Shown piece after piece: positions 30,391 through 39,023 of a DNA stretch of 64,000 nucleotides (positions are counted from its first letter, which is position 1; every line of letters begins with the position of its first letter). The notes under the pieces are model-generated. The model made no database searches. It saw nothing but the letters and a program-made list of their open reading frames with translations, and was not told the origin of the DNA. This DNA is from Bradyrhizobium zhanjiangense (lineage in GTDB: Bacteria; Pseudomonadota; Alphaproteobacteria; Rhizobiales; Xanthobacteraceae). The translations under genes were made by a program, and so were the position numbers. The stretch spans positions 1,447,001 to 1,511,000 of the forward strand of contig NZ_CP022221.1 in assembly GCF_004114935.1 (NCBI RefSeq). Reading direction: 5' to 3'.

Positions 30391-31739
30391 AGCTGCGTCC
30401 CGGCACGGCGGAGCGCGGCGATCGCCTGGTCCTGCGCGGCGTTCATCGCGTCCTTCGCGGGCAGCTGGCCGGTTGCGACCTGCTCGAACGCCTTGTTGAG
30501 CACGTCGCCGACGATCGGGAACTCCTTCACGGTACGATAGGCCATGTAGTTCTCGCCCTTGGCCGGCAGCTCCAGCACTTCCAGATAGAGCGCGCCGAGA
30601 TCCTGGCCGTTGACGGTGTTGAGCTTGCGATAAGCTTCGCTGGTGATGATGGAGCGCCGGCAGACCGAGGAATGGCCGTGCTCCTTGACAAGCCGCATCG
30701 AGATGTCGGGGGAGAGCGCCCATTTGATGAATTCCCACGCCGCCTTCTTGTTCTTGGCGTTCTTGGGAATGCCGAGCCCCTGGCTGTTGGAGGCGGGGTG
30801 GTCATGCACGGGTCCCGCGGGCATCCGCACCACGCGCGCTGTCTCCTTCACCTTGCTCTCCTCGGACAGCAGGATCGGCGTCACCCAGGCGCTGGAATGG
30901 ATGAAGATGTTGGCGCGTCCCGTGAGCACCGACTGCCGCGCCTGGTCTTCGGTGTAGGTCAGCACGCCCTTCGGCGCGCTCTTCAGGAGGTTCGCATAGA
31001 ATTCGATGCCCTGGATGGTCTCGGGCGTGTTCAACGCCGGCATGATGTCGGAGGGCGGCTTGCGGAAGATGTTGCCGCCGAAGCCCTGGATGTAGGGCGG
31101 CAGATTCCAGTGATGCAGCTGGAACGAGGTGATGCCGCTGACGCCGTCGGTGCCGTTGATTTCGGCGCAGACCTGCTGGAGCTCGGCGAACGTCTTCGGG
31201 ACCTTCAGCCCCTTCTTCTCCATCAGATCCATGCGCGACAGCCCCATCAGCATCGCGCCGCCTTCCCAGGAATAACCGTAAGTCGCGCCCTTGGCGTCGC
31301 GGTAGGGCACCTGCGCGCCTTCGACGAAGTCCTTGGGATTCCATTCGGCCGGGGTCAGATTGGCATCGCCGGTGAACTCGTCGAGATTGGCCAGCAATCC
31401 CGCCGCGACCCAGCGCGCGGCCAGGATGAAGGTGACGTTGACGAAATCATAGGCCGAGCCGCCGGAGGACAGTTCGAGATTGGCCTGTTGATTGTAGACC
31501 GGGAAGGCCGAGAGCTGGAGATCGACCTTCATCCCGGTTCTCTCCTCGAACTCGGGGATGTATTTCTGCAGCAGCGTGAAGAAGCGGTGCTGGAACGAGG
31601 CGCCGTGCAGCGTGACGCCGGCAAACGGTTTCGTCTGCGCGATCAGCGGCGCGGGAAATGCCGTAAGCGCCGCGGTCGCGGCGCTGGCCTGCAAGAGTTT
31701 ACGGCGGGTGAGCGAACTTCCGCGCGATGCGTTCTTCAT
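30387..31739 (-). CDS. extracellular solute-binding protein, sugar ABC type
   Basis: 450 residues. The start at 31739 is chosen because GGAGG lies five bases before it; 31742 is the alternative. The N-terminus carries a twin-arginine signal (LTRRKLLQASAATAAL...AQ), so it is likely exported folded by Tat. The mature part is a family 1 solute-binding protein (UgpB/MalE size) with GWx and PSDIMPALNTPE regions. It should deliver the substrate to the two permeases downstream. The ligand cannot be read from the sequence; the neighbours suggest a sugar, polyol or cyclitol acid, perhaps released from a sulfate ester. Confidence 0.9.
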   Translation of the reverse strand: MKNASRGSSLTRRKLLQASAATAALTAFPAPLIAQTKPFAGVTLHGASFQHRFFTLLQKYIPEFEERTGMKVDLQLSAFPVYNQQANLELSSGGSAYDFVNVTFILAARWVAAGLLANLDEFTGDANLTPAEWNPKDFVEGAQVPYRDAKGATYGYSWEGGAMLMGLSRMDLMEKKGLKVPKTFAELQQVCAEINGTDGVSGITSFQLHHWNLPPYIQGFGGNIFRKPPSDIMPALNTPETIQGIEFYANLLKSAPKGVLTYTEDQARQSVLTGRANIFIHSSAWVTPILLSEESKVKETARVVRMPAGPVHDHPASNSQGLGIPKNAKNKKAAWEFIKWALSPDISMRLVKEHGHSSVCRRSIITSEAYRKLNTVNGQDLGALYLEVLELPAKGENYMAYRTVKEFPIVGDVLNKAFEQVATGQLPAKDAMNAAQDQAIAALRRAGTQL

Positions 31740-31768
31740 CATGTCCTCCCAATTATTGTTTGCCGGTT

Positions 31769-32533
31769 TCAACGCGCCCGTCTGGTGCGGGCGTTCTCGT
31801 CCTCGGCATCCTTCTTTCGCTGGCGCGACAGGGCCGAGACGATGTTCTGTTCGGTGAGATCCATGAGCTTGTGCATGGCCTGGCGCGCGCCGTCCGGATT
31901 GCGCGCCCAGATCTCGTCAAGCACCGCGCGATGATAGGGCAGGCTTTTCCGCGGTGCGCCCGGATTCGTCGTCGACAGGTTGAACGACATCCGCAAGGCT
32001 GCCGCGACCGTCGCGCCGAAGGCGATCAGAAAGTCGTTGCCCGTGGCGATCAGGATGCCGCGGTGAAACTGCAAGTCGGGCTCGGCATAGGCGAGCCGGT
32101 CCATGCCGGCAGCGTCCATGCCGCGATAAGCGCGTTCGATCCGGGCAAAATCCTCATCCGTGCCGCGCATCGCGCAGATCGCGCAGGCCTCGGGCTCGAT
32201 GATGCGGCGGACCTCCATGATCTGCTTGGCGAACTCCTGCGTCGGCAGCGCCGACAGCGTCCAGTTCAGCAGCTCCTCGTCGAGCATGTTCCAGTCGAAG
32301 CGCGCGCGGACATGCGTGCCGGCTTTCTGTTTCGAGGCGATCAATCCCTTCGCCTTCAACAGCGATAGCGATTCGCGGATCGAGGCGCGGCTGACGCGGA
32401 AGCGCGAGGCCAGCTCGACTTCGCGCGGCAAGATCGTGCCCTCGCGCCACACCCCGGTCAGGATCAGTCGCGCCACCTCGCGGGCCACCTGGGCGCTCGC
32501 CTGCGGATTATCGCTGCTGTCGGTCTTGGCCAC
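31769..32533 (-). CDS. GntR/FadR-type transcriptional regulator
   Basis: 254 residues: an N-terminal winged helix (EVARLILTGVWREGTILPREVELASRFRVSRASIRESLSLL at about 20-60) and a C-terminal all-helical FCD domain (about 90-230) with metal-binding residues typical of FadR-subfamily sensors of organic acids. It is the first gene of the ABC operon, 29 bases before the binding-protein start, and faces a sulfatase gene across a region with palindromic TGTC-N-GACA sites. It is very likely a repressor released by the transported compound or its product. Confidence 0.92.
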   Translation of the reverse strand: MAKTDSSDNPQASAQVAREVARLILTGVWREGTILPREVELASRFRVSRASIRESLSLLKAKGLIASKQKAGTHVRARFDWNMLDEELLNWTLSALPTQEFAKQIMEVRRIIEPEACAICAMRGTDEDFARIERAYRGMDAAGMDRLAYAEPDLQFHRGILIATGNDFLIAFGATVAAALRMSFNLSTTNPGAPRKSLPYHRAVLDEIWARNPDGARQAMHKLMDLTEQNIVSALSRQRKKDAEDENARTRRAR

Positions 32534-32556
32534 GGTGAACCCGGTTCCGTGAAGTC

Positions 32557-32667
32557 AAATGTCTGATTTATTGCAGATGCTGACGACGCGGCGGAAGAAT
32601 TCCGGCCGTCCATATGCAAGATAATCTCATGGCGGCAGGTTTGACAAGAATTATTATGTCAGACATA
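32557..32667. promoter_or_regulatory. GntR-type operator sites between the regulator and the sulfatase
   Basis: A perfect 13-bp palindrome TATGTC-A-GACATA lies at 32655-32667, 39 bases before the sulfatase start. A second site sharing ATGTCTGA lies at 32559-32566 (AAATGTCTGATTT), 24 bases before the regulator start. One site near each divergent start fits joint repression by the GntR protein. Confidence 0.7.
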
Positions 32668-32705
32668 TCTCCTCCCGGATCAATGCCGCGCAGGACAAAA
32701 CCATC

Positions 32706-34133
32706 GTGACAAAGCCCCACATCGTCCTGGTCATGACCGATCAGCAACGCTTCGACACGATCGCGGCGACAGGCCATCCCTACATGAAGACGCCGAATCT
32801 CGATCGGCTGGTGCGTGAGGGCGTCTATTTCGACAATTGCTTCATCAACGCGCCGAGCTGCGTTCCCTCGCGCGCGGCGCTGTTCTCCGGCCTCTATCCG
32901 CACGCCTCTGGCGTGCTGAAGAACGGGCAGCACTGGCAGAAGACGTGGGTCACCAATCTGGCGGAGGCTGGCTATCACTGCGTCAATGTCGGCAAGATGC
33001 ACACGATCCCCTACGATGCGAAGGCCGGCTTCCACGAGCGTTTCGTCGTCGAGAACAAGGATCGCTTCTTCGAGGGCCGTTGGTTCGCCGACGAACTCGA
33101 CAAGGCCTTTGCCGCCCACAAGCTGACAAAGCCGTCGCGCGCCGGCTACCGCAGCCTGCCGGACTATGGCGACCGCATGGGCGCTTTCACCTGGGAGATG
33201 CCGAAATCGCTGCATCCGGATATCTTCGTCGCGGAGACCGCGATGTGGTGGCTCGAGACCCGACCCAAGCCCGAGGCGCTGTTCATGCAGATCGGCCTGC
33301 CCGGACCGCACCCGCCCTATGATCCGCTGCCGGACTATCTGGAACATTACCTCGCGCGCAACGACCTTCCGGTGCCGCAGCCGACCGAGGCCGAGATCGA
33401 GGGGCTGCCGGCCTATCTGAAGGAGAAGCGCCGCCACGATACCGAAGTCGATCATGACGCGGTGTCATGGAAGCTCGCGCCGACGCACGACCAGATGCGG
33501 CGCCTGCGCGCGCATTATTATGCCAACGTCACCATGATCGACGAGCAGATCGGCCGTCTCCTGCAAACGCTGGAAGACAGGGGCTATCTCGACAATTGCG
33601 TCGTCATCTTCATGTCGGACCACGGCGACAATCTCGGCGAGCACGGCCTCAGTCAGAAATGGTCGATGTACGAGCCCGTCACCCGCATCCCGCTGCTGGT
33701 CTGGTCACCGGGACGGTTCACCGGCGGGCGCCGCATTGCCGGGAAGTGCCAGCTGTTCGATCTCGCCCCGACCATTCTGGATCTCGCCGGCGCACAGCAT
33801 CCGAAGCCGTTCCAGGCCCGCAGCCTGCTTCCAGCCCTGAAGGGCGAAAAATGGGCCGGCCGTGGCTTCGTGTTCAGCGAGCAGGCCGGCGACGTCGCCA
33901 TGACCGGCGCAAGGCTGATCACCATGGTGCGTGACGACAGGTGGAAGGTCGTGTTCATTCACGGCGCCGAGGACGGGCAGCTGTTCGATCTCGCGACCGA
34001 TCCGCTCGAACGGCACAATCTCTTCGGCATGCCGGAGCACGCCGGAATCATCAGCCGTCTGAAGGACGCCTTCATCGACTGGCGGCAGAACAGCCTGCTG
34101 GAGACGATGGATCTGAACGCGGCCGCGCGCTGA
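32706..34133 (+). CDS. type I sulfatase (alkaline-phosphatase superfamily)
   Basis: 475 residues from a GTG start. Asp12 in VMTDQQRFDT begins the metal site, and Cys52 in SCVPSRAALFSG lies in the C-x-P-S-R signature, where Cys becomes formylglycine. FMSDHGDNLGEHGLSQKW supplies later metal ligands. The enzyme hydrolyses a sulfate ester. There is no signal peptide, so it acts in the cytosol on an imported substrate; choline sulfatase-like or aryl/sugar sulfatase are both possible. It faces the GntR/ABC/AroE-like operon across shared operators. No formylglycine-generating enzyme gene is in the window. Confidence 0.92.
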   Translation: MTKPHIVLVMTDQQRFDTIAATGHPYMKTPNLDRLVREGVYFDNCFINAPSCVPSRAALFSGLYPHASGVLKNGQHWQKTWVTNLAEAGYHCVNVGKMHTIPYDAKAGFHERFVVENKDRFFEGRWFADELDKAFAAHKLTKPSRAGYRSLPDYGDRMGAFTWEMPKSLHPDIFVAETAMWWLETRPKPEALFMQIGLPGPHPPYDPLPDYLEHYLARNDLPVPQPTEAEIEGLPAYLKEKRRHDTEVDHDAVSWKLAPTHDQMRRLRAHYYANVTMIDEQIGRLLQTLEDRGYLDNCVVIFMSDHGDNLGEHGLSQKWSMYEPVTRIPLLVWSPGRFTGGRRIAGKCQLFDLAPTILDLAGAQHPKPFQARSLLPALKGEKWAGRGFVFSEQAGDVAMTGARLITMVRDDRWKVVFIHGAEDGQLFDLATDPLERHNLFGMPEHAGIISRLKDAFIDWRQNSLLETMDLNAAAR

Positions 34134-34136
34134 TGC

Positions 34137-34733
34137 CTATGAATCGTCGGCGTCACGGCCGTGCCATCTCAACGCCGGCGCCGAGACGTCGGGCAGGCCC
34201 AGCAGGTTGATCGCGCGGCAGGCGATCTGGTCGACGATGTCGGCCACCGACTGCGGCTTCAGGTAGAAGGCGGGCAGCGGTGGCGCAATGATTGCGCCGA
34301 TCTCGGTCGCTTGGAGCATCGCGCGGAGATGTCCGAGATGCAGCGGGCTTTCTCGGACCAGGAGCACCAGACGCCGCCGCTCCTTGAGCTGCACGTCGGC
34401 CGCACGCACGAGGAGATTGTCTAGATGTCCCCAGGCGATGGCCGACAGCGTGCGGATCGAGCACGGCGCCACGATCATGCCGCTGACCGGAAACGAGCCG
34501 CTGGCGATGCTGGCGCCGATGTCGGCAGGATCATGGTCGCGGAAGGCGAGGGCGCGCAGCCGGGGCAGCGCGCCGGCACCGGCTTCCTCGGTGAGCGTGC
34601 GCTCGGCCGCCGGTAAGATTACGAGATGCACCGCGCAAAGCGGATTCTCCGCCAGCCGCTCGACGATGCGCATGCCGATGGCCGCGCCCGAGGCGCCGCT
34701 GACGCCGACGACCACGCCATGCCGCGCGCTCAT
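34137..34733 (-). CDS. ubiX: flavin prenyltransferase UbiX
   Basis: 198 residues with the FMN-binding start VVVGVSGASGAAIGMRIVE, the SGSFPVSGMIVAPCSIRTLSAIA motif and KERRRLVLLVRESPLHLGHL, all diagnostic of UbiX. It joins dimethylallyl phosphate to FMN, making the prenylated cofactor that UbiD needs. Its ATG overlaps the ubiD stop by four bases (ATGA), so cofactor enzyme and decarboxylase are coupled. The neighbours ubiD, ubiT, ubiU and ubiV place it in ubiquinone synthesis. Confidence 0.95.
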   Translation of the reverse strand: MSARHGVVVGVSGASGAAIGMRIVERLAENPLCAVHLVILPAAERTLTEEAGAGALPRLRALAFRDHDPADIGASIASGSFPVSGMIVAPCSIRTLSAIAWGHLDNLLVRAADVQLKERRRLVLLVRESPLHLGHLRAMLQATEIGAIIAPPLPAFYLKPQSVADIVDQIACRAINLLGLPDVSAPALRWHGRDADDS

Positions 34734-36262
34734 GCGGTCTCGCGCTGTTGAGGTCCAGCCATTGCGCCGAGGCCGAGCGCCGGCCACATCCTGTCGACCC
34801 TGGCGATCACGGCTGGATCCATCATCAGGGGCTCGCCCCAGGCCCGCTCCGTCTCGGGCGGAATCTTGGTGGTGGCATCGATTCCGAGCTTGCCGCCGAG
34901 GCCGGATTTCGGCGAGGCGAAGTCGAGATAGTCGATCGGCGTATCCGAGAGCGTGACGAGGTCGCGCGAGCTGTCGCTGCGGGTCGCGACCGCCCACATC
35001 ACGGCGCGCCAGTCGCGGATGTCGATATCGTCGTCGACCACGATCAACAGCTTGGTGTAGCTGAACTGCGGCAGCATCGACCACAAGCCGAGCATCAGCC
35101 GTCGCGCTTGGCCGGGATAGCGCTTCCTGATGGAAGCGATCGCGACCCGGTAGGAGCAGGCCTCGGGCGGCAGCCAGCAGTCGGTCACCTCGGGGAATTG
35201 CTGCCGGATCAGCGGCACGAACAGCCGGTTCAATGCTTCGCCGATCCGGGACGGCTCGTCCGGCGGGCGGCCGGTGAAGGTCGAGAGATAGATCGGCTGT
35301 CGGCGCGACGTGATGGCGGTGACCCGAAGCACGGGAAAGGCCTCGACCGAATTGTAGTAGCCGGTGTGATCGCCATAGGGGCCCTCGGCGGCCGTCTCGG
35401 TTGCCGAGACGAGGCCCTCGATGACGATCTCGGCCGCGGAGGGGACCGCGAGAGGAATCGTCAGGCACGGCGTCAGCTCGGGCCGCTCGCCGCGCAGGAG
35501 ACCTGCGAAGCGCAGCTCGGACATCGTCTCCGGCAGCGGCAGCACGGCGGCGAGGATCGTCGCGGGGTCGGCTCCAATGACGATCGCGACCGGCATGTCG
35601 CGCCCGCGTGCCTTCCATTGCTGGTGATGCCGGGCGCCGCCGCGATGAGCGAGCCAGCGGATGATCGAGCGGTCGCGACCGAGGATCTGCATGCGGTAGA
35701 CGCCGACATTCTCTTCCTGGTCCGCGACGGGCGACTCCGGCGGAGCGGTGATGACCAGCGGCCAGGTGATCAAGGGTGCGGGCTCGCCCGGCCAGCAGAT
35801 CTGCGCCGGCAGTTTTGTTAGATCGATGTCCTCGCCCATCGCCACGCGATCCTGCACCGCCGCCGCAGGGCGCGATCGTGGCCGCGTGGCAAGCGCGGCG
35901 CGCGCCAGCGGCAGCTTGCGCCAGGCATCCCGGACGCCGTGCGGAGGACGCGGTGCGCGCAACTCGGCCAGCAAGACGCCGAGCTCTTCCAGCCGGTCCG
36001 GCGTGATGCCCATGCCCCACGCGGTTCGCTCCACCGTGCCGAACAGATTGGTCAGCAGCGGCATCTCGGAGGGAAGGCCGTCGGCCCTGACTGGGCGTTC
36101 GAACAATAGTGCAGGACCGTGTTCGCCGATCACGCGCCGGTGGATCTCGGTGATCTCATGGACCACGGAAACCGGTTCGCGAATGCGTCGCAGCTGCCCC
36201 TTGCCTTCGAGGAAGTGCAGGAAGTCGGATAATTCGCCGAAGCGCGGAACGTCACGTTGCAA
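34730..36262 (-). CDS. ubiD: 4-hydroxy-3-polyprenylbenzoate decarboxylase UbiD
   Basis: 510 residues from a TTG start with AGGAG nine bases upstream. It follows the E. coli UbiD sequence end to end, for example GPALLFE, CWPGEPAPLITW, RWLAHRGGA, EGPYGDHTGYYN, TPIDYLDFASP. The E-x-P-Y-G-D-H segment binds prenyl-FMN and metal. It removes the ring carboxylate in ubiquinone synthesis. Most alphaproteobacteria have one ubiD elsewhere, so this copy, next to ubiX and opposite ubiTUV, is likely the one used under low oxygen. Confidence 0.94.
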   Translation of the reverse strand: MQRDVPRFGELSDFLHFLEGKGQLRRIREPVSVVHEITEIHRRVIGEHGPALLFERPVRADGLPSEMPLLTNLFGTVERTAWGMGITPDRLEELGVLLAELRAPRPPHGVRDAWRKLPLARAALATRPRSRPAAAVQDRVAMGEDIDLTKLPAQICWPGEPAPLITWPLVITAPPESPVADQEENVGVYRMQILGRDRSIIRWLAHRGGARHHQQWKARGRDMPVAIVIGADPATILAAVLPLPETMSELRFAGLLRGERPELTPCLTIPLAVPSAAEIVIEGLVSATETAAEGPYGDHTGYYNSVEAFPVLRVTAITSRRQPIYLSTFTGRPPDEPSRIGEALNRLFVPLIRQQFPEVTDCWLPPEACSYRVAIASIRKRYPGQARRLMLGLWSMLPQFSYTKLLIVVDDDIDIRDWRAVMWAVATRSDSSRDLVTLSDTPIDYLDFASPKSGLGGKLGIDATTKIPPETERAWGEPLMMDPAVIARVDRMWPALGLGAMAGPQQRETA

Positions 36263-36314
36263 GCGAACGGTCTCCTGAAAAAGCAGAAGCTAGCCGGCGA
36301 GATTTCGATCTTCA

Positions 36315-36328
36315 TTGTTCCCGCTCAA
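36315..36328. promoter_or_regulatory. FixK/FNR-like box between ubiD and ubiT
   Basis: TTGT-TCCCGC-TCAA matches the 14-bp FixK2 pattern TTG(A/C)-N6-(T/G)CAA at all but one position. It is centred 59 bases upstream of the ubiD start and 40 before the ubiT start. A second short palindrome, TTGCGCGCAA, follows at 36335-36344. Activation at low oxygen of both arms would fit their role. Confidence 0.6.
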
Positions 36329-36361
36329 ATACATTTGCGCGCAATCGGCTCAGATGACGGA

Positions 36362-36895
36362 ATGAGTCATTCGTCCGTCGCGTCCGGTTCGTTGCCGACA
36401 ATCCCGCCGCTGCTCGCTCTGGCAATACGTCCCTTGCCGCTGCTGCCGCTGCAATTCGCGTTTCGTGGCTTCCTGTCGCGGATATTGAGGCGCAATCCCG
36501 GCCTGCTCGACCGGCTCGGACCACATCGCCGCGCACGGTTCGGGATCAAGCCGGTCGACCTGCCGTTCGCCTTCATCGTCGAGGCCGCGCCGCCGCTTCT
36601 GTCGGTGGTGCGCGAGCTGCCGCAAGGCCTGGAAGCCTATGTCTCCGCTTCGCTCGCAAACCTGCTGGCCCTGGTCGAGGGCAGGGTCGATGGCGACGCG
36701 CTGATGTTTTCGCGTCAGCTCGGAATCGAAGGCGACATGGAGGCTGTGCTGGCCTTGCGCAATGCGATCGACGATGCGCGGCTCGATCTCGCCGCGGAGC
36801 TGGCTTCCCTGTTCGGTCCGTTGGGCGAGCCGGTGAGGCGTTCCTTCGAGGCCGCGCGGGACAGGCTGACCGGCCCGCCGCAGGAGCAGAGGTGA
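36362..36895 (+). CDS. ubiT: ubiquinone biosynthesis accessory factor UbiT (SCP2 domain)
   Basis: 177 residues from the ATG at 36362. The body is an SCP2-like lipid-binding domain (LPFAFIVEAAPPLLSVVRELPQGLEAYVSASLANLLALVEGRVDGDALMFSR in sequence order, about 65-120). This is the anaerobic counterpart of UbiJ, which holds quinone precursors for the hydroxylation and methylation enzymes. Its TGA overlaps the ubiU ATG (TGATG). With ubiU and ubiV directly behind it, the identification is safe. Confidence 0.92.
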   Translation: MSHSSVASGSLPTIPPLLALAIRPLPLLPLQFAFRGFLSRILRRNPGLLDRLGPHRRARFGIKPVDLPFAFIVEAAPPLLSVVRELPQGLEAYVSASLANLLALVEGRVDGDALMFSRQLGIEGDMEAVLALRNAIDDARLDLAAELASLFGPLGEPVRRSFEAARDRLTGPPQEQR

Positions 36896-37872
36896 TGGAG
36901 CTGATCTGTCCCGCCGGCACGCCGGCCGCGCTGCGCAGCGCCATCGATGCCGGGGCTGACGCCGTCTATTGTGGCTTCAACGACGAGACCAATGCGCGCA
37001 ATTTTCCGGGGCTGAACTTCAGCCGCGACGAGCTGCGTAAGGGAATCGCGTTCGCCCATGGACGCGGCGCGCGCATCCTGGTCGCCATCAATACCTTTCC
37101 GCGGGCGTCGTCCGTGACGCTCTGGCAGCGCGCCGTGGACGATGCCGTCGATGCCAGAGCCGACGCGCTGATCGTCGCCGATATCGGGCTCATGGATTAC
37201 GTCGCCAAACGTCATCCGGGCCAGCGCCTTCATGTTTCGGTGCAGGCTGCCGCCGCAAATCCCGATGCCATCGCGTTCTACGTCGAGATGTTCGGGGCGC
37301 GCCGCGTCGTGTTGCCACGCGTGCTCAGCGTTGCGGAGATCGCCGAAATCACCCGCGAGACGGCGTGCGAGACCGAAGTGTTCGTGTTCGGCGGCCTTTG
37401 CGTGATGGCCGAGGGGCGCTGCTCGCTGTCGTCCTATGCGACCGGCAAATCGCCGAACATGCAGGGCGTCTGCTCGCCGGCGAGCCATGTGGCCTATGAG
37501 GAGACCGCGCAGGGAACGACGTCCCGGCTTGGTGGCTTCACCATCAACCGCTTCGCCCCGCAGGAGGCCGCGGGCTATCCGACCCTCTGCAAGGGGCGGT
37601 TTTCCACCGCGCATGGCGACGGCTACGTCGTCGAGGACCCTGTCAGCCTCGATGCCACGACGCTGCTCGGGGGATTGCGAAGCGCCGGCGTTGCCGCCCT
37701 GAAGATCGAGGGGCGTCAGCGCGGACGGGCCTATATCGAGAGCGTGGTCCGTCATTTCCGTCGCGCACTCGATACAATCGAGCAGGGGCGCGAAGCGGAC
37801 ATCGTGAGCCTGCGGCCCTTCACTGAAGGCCAGGCCTCTACGCTCGGCGCCTATCGCAAGACATGGCGATGA
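36895..37872 (+). CDS. ubiU: oxygen-independent ubiquinone hydroxylase component UbiU
   Basis: 325 residues, peptidase U32 family. From the ATG at 36895 (overlapping the ubiT stop) the four iron-sulfur cysteines fall at 169, 176, 193 and 232 (FGGLC, EGRCSLS, GVCSPAS, LCKGRF), the positions I recall for E. coli UbiU. UbiU and UbiV form a heterodimer with one [4Fe-4S] cluster each, and hydroxylate ubiquinone precursors without O2, taking oxygen from prephenate. There is no sign of true peptidase function. Confidence 0.95.
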   Translation: MELICPAGTPAALRSAIDAGADAVYCGFNDETNARNFPGLNFSRDELRKGIAFAHGRGARILVAINTFPRASSVTLWQRAVDDAVDARADALIVADIGLMDYVAKRHPGQRLHVSVQAAAANPDAIAFYVEMFGARRVVLPRVLSVAEIAEITRETACETEVFVFGGLCVMAEGRCSLSSYATGKSPNMQGVCSPASHVAYEETAQGTTSRLGGFTINRFAPQEAAGYPTLCKGRFSTAHGDGYVVEDPVSLDATTLLGGLRSAGVAALKIEGRQRGRAYIESVVRHFRRALDTIEQGREADIVSLRPFTEGQASTLGAYRKTWR

Positions 37873-37901
37873 TTAATGGCGATGATTGATGGCGATGATT
37901 G
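37863..37901. repeat. three 13-bp tandem repeats at the ubiU-ubiV junction
   Basis: ATGGCGATGATT followed by A or G occurs three times in a row (37863-37875, 37876-37888, 37889-37901). The first copy contains the ubiU stop codon. The copies offer several in-frame and out-of-frame ATGs ahead of ubiV. Confidence 0.9.
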
Positions 37902-37939
37902 CAACCGATGGCGGCCGGCCATCAATGAGAGAAGCCCCG

Positions 37940-38836
37940 ATGCAGCTGAGGCTCGGCCCCGTCCTCTACAATTGGGCGCCGGAGCGCTGGCGCGATTTCT
38001 ACTTTCGGATTGCCGACGAGGCGCCGGTCGATGTCGTGTCCGTAGGCGAGGTCGTCTGCTCGAAACGCTCGCCGTTCTTCGCGGAGCACCTGCCTGACGT
38101 GATCGAACGGCTCCAGCGTGCCGGCAAGCAGGTCCTGCTGGGTTCGCTGATCCTGGTGTCGCTGCGGCGCGAACGGCGTCAGACCGAGGAGCTCTGTGCG
38201 GCTGACAGCGCATTGGTCGAGGTGAACGACCTGACCTGCCTCCGCCCGATCAAGGGCCGGCCGCATGCGATCGGTCCCTACGTCAACATCTACAACGAGA
38301 CCAGCGCGGCCTTTCACGTCCGGCAAGGCGCAGCGCGCATCTGCCTGCCGCCGGAATTGCCGATCTCGTCAGCGGCGGTGATTGCCGCAGCGGTGCCCCA
38401 GGCCGTGATCGAGATTTTTGCCTTCGGCCGGGTGCCGCTGGCGATTTCCGCCCGTTGTTACCATGCGCGGCTTCACAAGCTGTCCAAGGACAATTGCCGC
38501 TTCGTCTGCGAAAAGGACCCGGACGGGCTCGCGTTGAAGACGCTGGACCAGCAGGAGTTCCTCACGATCAACGGCGTCCAGACCCTGTCGCATGCCTGCA
38601 CCAATCTCGTTGGAGACGTTGCTGCATTGCGCGAGGCTGGGATCGGCTCGCTGCGCCTATCGCCGCAGGATTGCGACATGGTGGGTGTTGCCAGAACCTT
38701 TCGCGATGTGCTCGACGGACGCAACTCAGCCGAAAGCGCAAGCCGCCGCTTGTCCGATCTTTACCCGGGCGTCGCCTTTGCCAACGGCTTTTTTCGCGGC
38801 AAGCCCGGCTTTTCCTTCGCGTGCTCCTCGCAATGA
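37940..38836 (+). CDS. ubiV: oxygen-independent ubiquinone hydroxylase component UbiV
   Basis: 298 residues starting MQLRLGPVLYNWAPE, which aligns with the E. coli start MKYSLGPVLYYW; upstream ATGs at 37925 and in the tandem repeat are therefore not preferred. The [4Fe-4S] ligands are Cys40, Cys173, Cys186 and Cys190 (GEVVCSKR, SARCYHAR, DNCRFVC); their 13- and 4-residue spacing equals that of E. coli UbiV. It pairs with UbiU, 67 bases upstream. The end, GFFRGKPGF, is also family-like. Confidence 0.95.
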   Translation: MQLRLGPVLYNWAPERWRDFYFRIADEAPVDVVSVGEVVCSKRSPFFAEHLPDVIERLQRAGKQVLLGSLILVSLRRERRQTEELCAADSALVEVNDLTCLRPIKGRPHAIGPYVNIYNETSAAFHVRQGAARICLPPELPISSAAVIAAAVPQAVIEIFAFGRVPLAISARCYHARLHKLSKDNCRFVCEKDPDGLALKTLDQQEFLTINGVQTLSHACTNLVGDVAALREAGIGSLRLSPQDCDMVGVARTFRDVLDGRNSAESASRRLSDLYPGVAFANGFFRGKPGFSFACSSQ

Positions 38837-38873
38837 CGACGATGAGTAGTTGCGCGCACATCATCTCCCCCGG

Positions 38874-39000
38874 GTCGTCCTGGCGAAGGCCAGGACCCAT
38901 ACCGCGTGATCCCTCGATTGTGAGCGCTCGCAGTACCGAGCAGCCGGTCTTCGGCAAACTACTTCCCGGGGTAATGGGTCCTGGCCTTCGCCAGGACGAC
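38874..39000. repeat. extragenic palindromic repeat, GTCGTCCTGGCG family (copy 3)
   Basis: Ends GTCGTCCTGGCGAAGGCCAG and CTGGCCTTCGCCAGGACGAC are exact inverted copies; the middle has CCCATACCGCGTGATCCC. It separates ubiV from the convergent racemase-like gene. Confidence 0.85.
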
Positions 39001-39023
39001 GGCGGCGCTGGCGGTCGGCGCCA

